The notes beneath the pieces were generated by a model. It worked only from the letters and a program-made list of their open reading frames with translations. It was not told the DNA's origin and searched no databases. 64,000 nucleotides of DNA from Terriglobus sp964246795 (lineage in GTDB: Bacteria > Acidobacteriota > Terriglobia > Terriglobales > Acidobacteriaceae). The stretch is taken from the NCBI GenBank assembly GCA_964246795.1, contig CAXTRR010000018.1, forward strand, positions 1 to 64,000, in the 5' to 3' direction. Of the stretch, positions 58,196 to 64,000 are shown in pieces; within the stretch, counting starts at the first letter, position 1; the number at the start of each line of letters is the position of its first letter. The position numbers and the translations under genes are program-made.

Positions 58196-59095
58196 ATGCA
58201 AACCAACCAAGCAGTCGGTTCCCCGAAACAAAGCCCTGAACAGTTGACTGCCGCCGCGGAATACTGGACGGAAGAACGCCGCAATGCGGCAAAACCCATA
58301 ACCATGCCAACAGAACAGGAAGGCACCGCAAAAGAAGCAGCGCCGGTGCCCCATGGGGAGGCTGGCCAGACCCAACATGGCCACGGCTCCGAGAAAGATA
58401 CAGCCGTGCATGGCGAATCCCTTGGCCAGGCAGTAGGCGCACCACTGAACTATCCCTACCGGACCTGCGGCAAGATCTTCTTTAACCAGGGCGGCGGCGG
58501 TTTTGCCGGATCGGCGGCCATGGTGGCGCCGAACGTGCTGCTTACCGCAGGCCACTGCGTCTATGGCAACGGTGGGTGGTCCAGCAACATGACCTTTTAT
58601 CCCTCCTACGGCAAACGCGCCAACAATGATCCAGTGCGGGTCGTCCCCTGTGGCCGGCTTTCCGCATGGACTGGCTACACAACAGGTGGCAACCGCGCCT
58701 TCGACTACGGCCTGGTGTGGATGGGCACAACGCCCGGCAACATCATCGGCTGGCTGGGCCTGCTTTGGAATGCACCCACAGCCAACCGCCTGTGGGAAGC
58801 AGTTGGCTATCCGGCGACACCGCATCCACCGTTCGACGGCAACACCATGGACTCCACGGTGGGCGGCTTTGCGGCAAGTAGCGTCAGCGGAACACAGGGC
58901 CTCACGAATGACAATATGGAGCACGGCAGCAGCGGCGGCCCCTGGATCACCGCCTGGAATGAGGCCGTGCGCAGCCATGCCAACGGCCTGCAAAGCTTTC
59001 ACCTGCGCGACGGTGACACCGTGGAATACGGCCCACACTTCACCCAGGATGTGAAGACGCTCTTCGACTGGATCTCCAACCCCGCGAACCACTAG
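58196..59095 (+). CDS. trypsin-like serine peptidase (V8/S1B-like)
   Basis: 299 residues from ATG 58196, selected because AGGAAG lies nine bases upstream; the frame is open from 57965 but without similarity. An N-terminal region of about 80 residues is Glu/His/Gln-rich and has no signal peptide. The serine protease fold shows the triad: LLTAGHCVYG (His), FDYGLVWM (Asp) and EHGSSGGPW (Ser, about 250). The pattern is that of bacterial glutamyl endopeptidase-like trypsin homologues. Divergent from the cysteine peptidase. Whether the head is a propeptide or a nonclassical export signal is unknown. Confidence 0.88.
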   Translation: MQTNQAVGSPKQSPEQLTAAAEYWTEERRNAAKPITMPTEQEGTAKEAAPVPHGEAGQTQHGHGSEKDTAVHGESLGQAVGAPLNYPYRTCGKIFFNQGGGGFAGSAAMVAPNVLLTAGHCVYGNGGWSSNMTFYPSYGKRANNDPVRVVPCGRLSAWTGYTTGGNRAFDYGLVWMGTTPGNIIGWLGLLWNAPTANRLWEAVGYPATPHPPFDGNTMDSTVGGFAASSVSGTQGLTNDNMEHGSSGGPWITAWNEAVRSHANGLQSFHLRDGDTVEYGPHFTQDVKTLFDWISNPANH

Positions 59096-59282
59096 AACCG
59101 GCCCAAGAACGAACCGGGCGAACCCTGTCGTTTTACAGCTCCCATCGCAAAAGAACAGGGTTCCCCGGCGTTCAGCTTTTTTCCGTAGAGCTTTTTTCCG
59201 CAGAGTTTGGTCGGCTCAGATCGCCACGCAAGAGCAGGTGTTGCAGGGGTGCTGCACTGCCTCCGTTAGAATCAGACTTGCG

Positions 59283-59723
59283 ATGAGCGAACACACGCAT
59301 GACCTGCCACCGGTCGATCTCTCCGTGCCACCTGCGGAGAACATTGTCCGCGTCACCTTTCAGCCGGAGAACAAGACCGTCGAGTTTCCGTTCGGCACTC
59401 TGCCCTACGACGGCCACGGCCGGCCCATGAGCTTTCTGGACGTGGCAGAGAACTACGGCGTCTTTCTCGATCATGCATGCGGCGGGGTCTGCGCCTGCAC
59501 CACTTGCCATGTCTATGTGAAGCAGGGAGCGAATGACCTGTCAGACCCTGAGGATGATGAGCTGGACCGCATCGATCTGGCGGCAGGTCCGCAAACCAAC
59601 TCACGGCTTGGCTGCCAGTCAGTGATCGAGAAGCCGGGCAGTTACCTGGTGGAAATCCCCGCCTGGAACCGCAACTACGTGCAGGAAGGCAAGCCCGCCG
59701 CCGTTATCGCGGCAAAGGAGTAA
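59283..59723 (+). CDS. adrenodoxin-type 2Fe-2S ferredoxin
   Basis: 146 residues from ATG 59283. After a 45-residue lead the ferredoxin fold carries CGGVCACTTCHVYV and a final Cys in RLGCQ, the CX5CX2C...C pattern of adrenodoxin-type ferredoxins that serve Fe-S assembly. It is followed two bases later by iscX, supporting that role. hscA/iscS are not in the window. Confidence 0.93.
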   Translation: MSEHTHDLPPVDLSVPPAENIVRVTFQPENKTVEFPFGTLPYDGHGRPMSFLDVAENYGVFLDHACGGVCACTTCHVYVKQGANDLSDPEDDELDRIDLAAGPQTNSRLGCQSVIEKPGSYLVEIPAWNRNYVQEGKPAAVIAAKE

Positions 59724-59725
59724 CC

Positions 59726-59941
59726 ATGCCCAGCGAATTCGATTGGACTGACACCGAAGAGATCGGCATTCAACTGCAGGAGCAGCACCCCGAGCTCGAC
59801 CCGCTCACCGTCCGCTTCACCGACCTGCACAAGTACGTCACCGCCCTGCCCGGCTTTGTGGGCGATCCGGCCAAGTCCAACGAGGGCATTCTGGAAGGCA
59901 TACAGATGGCCTGGCTTGAGGAATACAACGACGCCAAATAG
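59726..59941 (+). CDS. iscX: Fe-S assembly protein IscX
   Basis: 71 residues: FDWTDTEEIGIQLQEQHPEL, VRFTDLHKYVTALPGFVGDP and EGILEGIQMAWLEEYND. IscX binds IscS and iron and tunes cluster assembly. Coupled to the ferredoxin gene upstream. Confidence 0.95.
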   Translation: MPSEFDWTDTEEIGIQLQEQHPELDPLTVRFTDLHKYVTALPGFVGDPAKSNEGILEGIQMAWLEEYNDAK

Positions 59942-59944
59942 GCT

Positions 59945-60499
59945 TCAGCTTTGCCCTTTACCGGCCGCCTGCTTGTCTGCCTCAATCCAGGCCGCGCGTT
60001 CCAGTCGATAAAACGGATGCATATGCCGCCACGCACCCCACGGCTCATGGTGCGTGTATTCGAAGCCAAGCCGCTCGATGAGCGCTTTCGAGGCAGCATT
60101 CCCCGGCCCGTGTGCCGCGGCCAGGGCGCTGACCCCATTCAGCTGGAAGCCGTGGCGGATAACGGCTCGCGCGGCTTCCTCCCCAAAGCGGCCGCTCCAG
60201 AATTTCCTTGCAATGTGCACACCGATTTCAAGCATGTCGGCCCTGTCATGAAAGGGTTTCAGCCCTGCGCACCCGACAAACTCACCACTTGCTCGCAGCA
60301 GCACGGGCCAGTATTGGAAGCCGAGTTCCCGCTGGCGAGCAATCTCTAGAAGCAGCCGTTCGTTCGCCTGCTCGGGCGTATACGGACCGGCCATGTGGCG
60401 CATCACCTCCGGATCGCACCAGAGTGCCGTCGCAAGCGGCAAGTCATCAACGGTCCAGTGGCGGAAAGCCAGACGTTCTGTCTCAAGCCAACTGCTCAT
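59945..60499 (-). CDS. GNAT acetyltransferase, RimJ/RimL type
   Basis: 184 residues from ATG 60499, overlapping the murJ stop as ATGA. LETERLAFRHWTVDDLPLAT, then LKPFHDRADMLEIGVHIARK, FWSGRFGEEAARAVIRHGFQ and GNAASKALIERLGFEYTHHE give the RimJ/RimL subgroup, which often acetylates N-termini or small amines. Target unknown; link to murJ is only by coupling. Confidence 0.92.
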   Translation of the reverse strand: MSSWLETERLAFRHWTVDDLPLATALWCDPEVMRHMAGPYTPEQANERLLLEIARQRELGFQYWPVLLRASGEFVGCAGLKPFHDRADMLEIGVHIARKFWSGRFGEEAARAVIRHGFQLNGVSALAAAHGPGNAASKALIERLGFEYTHHEPWGAWRHMHPFYRLERAAWIEADKQAAGKGQS

Positions 60500-62079
60500 A
60501 CGGCGGTGGCCTTTCGACGGCGCCGCAGGATGACCCCCGGCAGGCGCGAGCCGGTAATCCGCAGCACCAAATAGACGATCGCAAGCCAGAGCACAGAGCC
60601 GCCAAGCAGTTGCAGCAGACTGGCTGTGTGCGTGTGCGCGGCGGGCAGGGCTGACCGCAATAGCCAAGCCGCGGTGCTGGCGGCCATTGCCGCTGCAAGG
60701 GATCGCCCGAGTTCCGCAAACTCAAGCTCGGCCACGCTGACCATGCGCTTGCGATGCAGCAAGACCGCGAGCGATCCGGTATGCAGAAGCATGCCGATGT
60801 TGGCGCCCCACACCAGGCCTTCCAGGCCGATGGTCCGGTACAGCGTGGCATACATCGGTATGGAGACAAGTGTGACGACCGTGCCGCTGATCATGGGCGT
60901 GCGCGTGTCTCCCGCGCCATAAAAGCCCCGCGCGTAAAGGTTCTGCGATGTCCACAGAAAAAGGCTGAAGGTGTACAGCACGAAGTAGCGGGTCGTCACA
61001 CTCGCATCCGCCTGCTGAAAGCGCCCGCCACGCAGGGCCAGGTCAATGAGCAGCGGAGCGAATGCGATCATCCAGCCACTGGCCAGAAAGCTGACCGCGA
61101 TCATGCGCGAGACCGAGCGATCCACTGCGGCGGAGAACTCCGCTTTGCGGTTCTGCGACCACAGCGCCGCGAAAAACGGCAAGGATGCAATGCCCGCCGC
61201 CGGACCAAGCACGCTCATGGGCGCGGCAAAAAGCTGACGCGCGTAAAGCAGCCGCGACATGCCCGCATCACTGTCGGATGCGAAATAGCTGCGGATCCAC
61301 TCATCCGTAGTCGTGAGCGACTGGCCCAGCATCAGGGGCAAGCTCAGCACCAGCCATTCCTTCAGCGCGGGATGCCTGAGGTCCCAGACGGGTGACCAGC
61401 GCATGCCACTCTGCCGTGCGCCGAAGAGGTTCAGCAGCAGCGGCCCGGCAAAGGCTCCGAACATGGCTCCGATGGCCAGGGAATCGATGCCGAAACGCCC
61501 ATGCAGGAGAACCGCCCCAAGCACAATACCGCCGCTATACATCACCGGTGCCAGGGCCTGATAAAGAAAGATTTTACGGACAAGCAGCCGCGCACCAAAC
61601 ACTCCCCCGGCAAAGAAGAAGAGCGGGCCGACCAGCAGGATGCGCGTCAGGTGGACGCAGAGCGCCAGCACCTCCGGCTGATTCCGGAACCCCTTCAGCG
61701 TGAGCCACACCGCGGCGGGGGCAAAGATTTCTCCTAAACCTACCGCGGCCAGCAGCACCACCGTCATGACATTCAGGATGGCGGAAAGCGCGCGGTCCCC
61801 TTCCTCTTCCCTGCCCTGCTCGCCGTACCTGGTCAGAATGGTAATGAAGGCGGTGGAGGCCACTCCACCGATGAGCAGGTAGAGGATCATGTTCGGCAGG
61901 TTGAAGGCACCAGCGTAGGCAGCTGTCTGCGGACCCGCGCCGAAGTAGCGCGCCACCAGCTTCTGCCGCACCAAACTTAGCAAGCCGCTGAGCAGCGAAG
62001 AACCCATAAGCAGAAGGGACGCGGAGAAGGCCGATTGCGTGCCGCAGAATGAAGGAACCTTCTCCGCTCGAGGCTTCAC
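60496..62079 (-). CDS. murJ: lipid II flippase MurJ
   Basis: 527 residues from GTG 62079, with about fourteen helices of the MOP exporter fold: SGLLSLVRQKLVARYFGAGP, AYAGAFNLPNMILYLLIGGV and ASTAFITILTRYGEQGREE, then the long C-terminal bundle LFLWTSQNLYARGFYGAGDT. MurJ moves lipid II across the inner membrane for peptidoglycan synthesis. Length and layout are usual; some family Arg residues in the cavity appear kept (RQK, RYF). Confidence 0.9.
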   Translation of the reverse strand: MKPRAEKVPSFCGTQSAFSASLLLMGSSLLSGLLSLVRQKLVARYFGAGPQTAAYAGAFNLPNMILYLLIGGVASTAFITILTRYGEQGREEEGDRALSAILNVMTVVLLAAVGLGEIFAPAAVWLTLKGFRNQPEVLALCVHLTRILLVGPLFFFAGGVFGARLLVRKIFLYQALAPVMYSGGIVLGAVLLHGRFGIDSLAIGAMFGAFAGPLLLNLFGARQSGMRWSPVWDLRHPALKEWLVLSLPLMLGQSLTTTDEWIRSYFASDSDAGMSRLLYARQLFAAPMSVLGPAAGIASLPFFAALWSQNRKAEFSAAVDRSVSRMIAVSFLASGWMIAFAPLLIDLALRGGRFQQADASVTTRYFVLYTFSLFLWTSQNLYARGFYGAGDTRTPMISGTVVTLVSIPMYATLYRTIGLEGLVWGANIGMLLHTGSLAVLLHRKRMVSVAELEFAELGRSLAAAMAASTAAWLLRSALPAAHTHTASLLQLLGGSVLWLAIVYLVLRITGSRLPGVILRRRRKATAV

Positions 62080-62101
62080 AGCATTGCGCGCGAGAAAGTT
62101 C

Positions 62102-62133
62102 TTGACAAGTTGCGCCCCCCCCCCCTCTAGAAA
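62102..62133 (+). promoter_or_regulatory. candidate phase-variable promoter with 11-C spacer tract
   Basis: TTGACA (62102-62107, perfect -35) and TAGAAA (62128-62133, -10-like, four of six) are separated by 20 bases including an unbroken run of 11 C (62115-62125). Loss of three C would give the ideal 17-base spacer. It lies 33 bases before the start of the secreted protein gene at 62167. Variation is inferred; the assembly may also miscount the run. Confidence 0.5.
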
Positions 62134-62166
62134 TTGCTCTCCACACGAAACACCTTAGGAGGCACG

Positions 62167-62814
62167 ATGAAACGCACGGTATTGCTTGGGTTCATACTCA
62201 TCGCATCCACGCTGCAAGCACAACGTAGTTCAGACGTTCTAAGCAAAGCTACCACCGCGAACGCCGTTGAATCTTCGCACCTGTTCGCAACGGGTGATCC
62301 GCGGTTCAAAGCTTCGGCCGCGACCAGCATCCGCCTGTTGGAGGTGCAATTCGCCTCCGAAGAAGAATCTGGTGAGAGCTTACGGCAAGAGCATTACATC
62401 CTCGATCACAAGGATGAACTCTTGAATTCTTATGTGGATCAGAAAGAGGCAGAGCGCAGAGTCTCCGCCATGGAAGCTCGTGGGGTCAGAACAACTGTCT
62501 CAGACGAACTTCGGAGAGGTAGCTTGACCATAGAAGAGAAACATGCGCTGTATGCGTTAGTACAGAAGGGCGGGATCAAAGCCGTGCATAAGGCAGTCAT
62601 CGCGTCACTCAAACATAAGTTCCTCGACTCTGACAGTGCAAGACCTGTCAGTTCGACTTCAGATGTGTATGGCGGTGCGCATCTTGTTCGCGTAGACTGC
62701 GGCCTTGACACATTCGATTGTCGCGTCATACGAATTGGTGCTGCCGCCTGTGCTTTTACGGGGGATCCGGCAGGAGCTTTCATTCTTGCTGTCTGGGCAG
62801 CTTCATGTTGTTAG
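62167..62814 (+). CDS. secreted protein with Cys-rich hydrophobic C-terminus
   Basis: 215 residues from ATG 62167, with AGGAGG upstream. A signal peptide (about 1-19, ending LQAQ) precedes a charged, helical middle (about 20-165, e.g. QKEAERRVSAMEARGVRTTV, GSLTIEEKHALYALVQKGGI) and a C-terminal 50 residues (VYGGAHLVRVDCGLDTFDCR, IGAAACAFTGDPAGAFILAV, ending ASCC) with five cysteines and a hydrophobic run. That overall layout (signal, helical pro-part, Cys-rich hydrophobic end) recalls precursors of secreted peptides or bacteriocins such as SdpC, but I see no clear sequence match. A small membrane protein follows. Confidence 0.7.
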   Translation: MKRTVLLGFILIASTLQAQRSSDVLSKATTANAVESSHLFATGDPRFKASAATSIRLLEVQFASEEESGESLRQEHYILDHKDELLNSYVDQKEAERRVSAMEARGVRTTVSDELRRGSLTIEEKHALYALVQKGGIKAVHKAVIASLKHKFLDSDSARPVSSTSDVYGGAHLVRVDCGLDTFDCRVIRIGAAACAFTGDPAGAFILAVWAASCC

Positions 62815-62825
62815 GAGACTATCGA

Positions 62826-63095
62826 ATGACACGCCTGCATACATTTTTATACGAATTAAGCATGTTCATCGTCGCAGCTTTTTCTGGCTGGCGACACCTG
62901 CGCGCAACAATACAACCAAGGTTGATCGAAGAGTTGCTGATGCTCCTCTTGGCGACCCTGCTTTTCGAGGGATTTTGCCTATTCATGTCCAGCCGAAGTG
63001 GGAACCTACGATGGACTCGCATGTCCTTTGGGGGTAGTTACGCATACCTAGCAGTATGTGTGTTGTCCATCATCGTCTTTTCAGAGATGAAGTAA
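62826..63095 (+). CDS. small membrane protein
   Basis: 89 residues from ATG 62826 with an AGGAG site; the stop of the preceding gene is eleven bases upstream. About two to three membrane helices (about 6-20, LLMLLLATLLFEGFCLFM and SYAYLAVCVLSIIVF). Unrecognised. As it pairs with the secreted Cys-rich protein gene, it may protect against or process that product (inference). Confidence 0.65.
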   Translation: MTRLHTFLYELSMFIVAAFSGWRHLRATIQPRLIEELLMLLLATLLFEGFCLFMSSRSGNLRWTRMSFGGSYAYLAVCVLSIIVFSEMK

Positions 63096-63103
63096 TGAAG
63101 CGG

Positions 63104-63138
63104 CACCGCGCTCGTTGTGGTCCGTAACGGGCGCGGTG
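63104..63138. terminator. inverted repeat, possible terminator
   Basis: CACCGCGC (63104-63111) and GCGCGGTG (63131-63138) are perfect inverted repeats with a 19-base loop, just after the small membrane protein gene. No T-run follows, so a terminator role is uncertain. Confidence 0.35.
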
Positions 63139-63154
63139 CTGGTACCGTGGTGAT

Positions 63155-64000
63155 ATGCTTGACCTTCGCAGGCTCTTCCATCGCAGCACTCCTCCCGCGC
63201 CGGATGCCTTTGGTTTTGCTGTTGTCGGCCTGGGCCGTATCGCTGAACACTTCATCAAGGCCCTGGCCGACTCACCCGCAGCCCGCGTCACTGCCCTGGT
63301 AAGCGGCGACGCGAAGAAGGCGGCCCGGCTGGCGACGCAGTACAGCGTGCCGCATGTCTGCGGCTACGATGAGGTTGCCTCTCTGCAGAACCGGGAGTAC
63401 GTGCACGCTGTCTACATCGCGCTGCCGGTGAGCATGCATCGCGAGTACACCGCACGCGCCGCGCGGGCAGGCAAACATGTGCTTTGCGAGAAGCCCATGG
63501 CGAACACGGCCGAGGATTGCCGTGCCATGATTGCGGACTGCCGGCAAGCGGGAGTACGGCTGTCCGTCGCTTACCGCTGTCCGTATGATCCGCTCTACCA
63601 GCGTGTCCGCGACCTGGTGCGTACAGGCGCTCTGGGGGAGTTACAGCGGATGACATCAAAGTTCAGCTTCATGCTTGCCGCCGACAACTGGCGACGCGAT
63701 ATAAAGCTGGCGGGCGGCGGTTCGCTCTATGACCTGGGGATCTATCCACTCAACGCTGCAAGATTTTTTCTCGGTGAGGAACCTGCGCACCACCAGGCCA
63801 CCGCAGTTGCGGACGCGAATGGACTGGAGCTCTCCATCGACTGGACGAGCCAATGGCCCAGCGGCGCAGTCGGAGATTTTTATTCCAGCTATACCGATGC
63901 TTTCCGCGACACATTTTCATTAGAAGGAGCTGGAGGTGAGTTGACGCTCTCTCCGGCGTTCTCGCACCGGGAACGCTTCCGCCTACGCGGCACCATCACT
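63155..64000 (+). CDS. Gfo/Idh/MocA family oxidoreductase (3' end beyond window)
   Basis: 282 codons without a stop to the window edge. The NAD(P) site FGFAVVGLGRIAEHFIKALA, the pattern VYIALPVSMHREYTARAARA, CEKPMANTAEDCRAM with the family Lys-Pro, and the substrate-domain start GGGSLYDLGIYPLNAARFFL define the family, with similarity to glucose-fructose oxidoreductase-like members. Sugar oxidoreductase in the cytoplasm, as no signal peptide is seen. ATG 63155 is the first clear start. Confidence 0.9.
   Translation, partial: MLDLRRLFHRSTPPAPDAFGFAVVGLGRIAEHFIKALADSPAARVTALVSGDAKKAARLATQYSVPHVCGYDEVASLQNREYVHAVYIALPVSMHREYTARAARAGKHVLCEKPMANTAEDCRAMIADCRQAGVRLSVAYRCPYDPLYQRVRDLVRTGALGELQRMTSKFSFMLAADNWRRDIKLAGGGSLYDLGIYPLNAARFFLGEEPAHHQATAVADANGLELSIDWTSQWPSGAVGDFYSSYTDAFRDTFSLEGAGGELTLSPAFSHRERFRLRGTIT

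Noticed and set aside
62167..62814. Direct call as SdpC family antimicrobial peptide
   Set aside because: The layout is similar but no conserved SdpC residues could be matched by eye, so only a resemblance is noted.

Overview
The window looks like part of an Acidobacteriota genome, most likely class Terriglobia (Terriglobus/Granulicella/Edaphobacter type). This is inferred from the DNA's high GC content, a TonB-dependent receptor with an N-terminal carboxypeptidase-regulatory-like domain, a 'VWFA-related' secreted protein, a PIG-L deacetylase fused to a ThuA-like domain, and generally high density of short genes. Two runs of exactly ten N (23021-23030 and 50492-50501) show that it is a draft or metagenome scaffold, so single-base frameshifts must be read with caution. 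No rRNA, insertion sequence, prophage or CRISPR array was seen.

Layout. 1-5280: an amino-acid permease (cut by the window edge), an ArgH-family lyase and a TonB-dependent outer-membrane receptor, all on the minus strand, with a long REP-like palindrome between the last two. 5443-11519: a ROK regulator divergent from a three-domain PIG-L deacetylase, then a VWFA-related protein and a GlcG/HbpS-like protein. 11633-16428: aldo/keto reductase, a catalytically dead rhomboid-fold protein, a LysW-like zinc-ribbon carrier protein, a small secreted protein, ribosomal proteins L27/L21, RidA and a LysM protein. 16493-18674: a histidine kinase/response regulator pair.

18916-26001 is the most unusual stretch: seven plus-strand genes, mostly joined by ATGA-type overlaps, encoding a polyprenyl diphosphate synthase, an FtsX-type ABC permease, its ATPase, a divergent heme-copper-oxidase subunit I homologue that keeps only some metal ligands, a small four-helix membrane protein, a fusion of a 12-helix MFS-like membrane domain to a CcoO-like cytochrome c domain plus a second heme domain (with an apparent one-base frameshift), and a secreted YceI isoprenoid-binding protein. 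Together they suggest an uncharacterised membrane electron-transfer or isoprenoid/quinone handling system.

26097-36827: MutS2, two short-chain dehydrogenases each beside a regulator (ArsR and HxlR type), FolK, LpxC, an M20 peptidase, tRNA-Gly(CCC), tRNA-Ala(CGC), and fructose-1,6-bisphosphatase with a coupled small gene. 37167-46236: CsbD-like protein, MlaD, AcpS, FtsH, TilS, two-gene acetyltransferase/YqeY stretch, and a class V aminotransferase with a Cys-rich tail. 46340-49120: a YgiB/YgiC-like pair and a GH43 glycosidase. 49167-56804: VOC protein, secreted hypothetical protein, SerA, FmdB zinc ribbon, a histone-tail-like protein, a lipoprotein, a membrane protein and GatB. 57189-59095: divergent papain-like and trypsin-like proteases. 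59283-64000: ferredoxin-IscX, MurJ with an overlapping acetyltransferase, then a small secreted Cys-rich protein and small membrane protein behind a promoter whose spacer carries an 11-C tract (possible phase variation), and a Gfo/Idh/MocA oxidoreductase cut by the window end.
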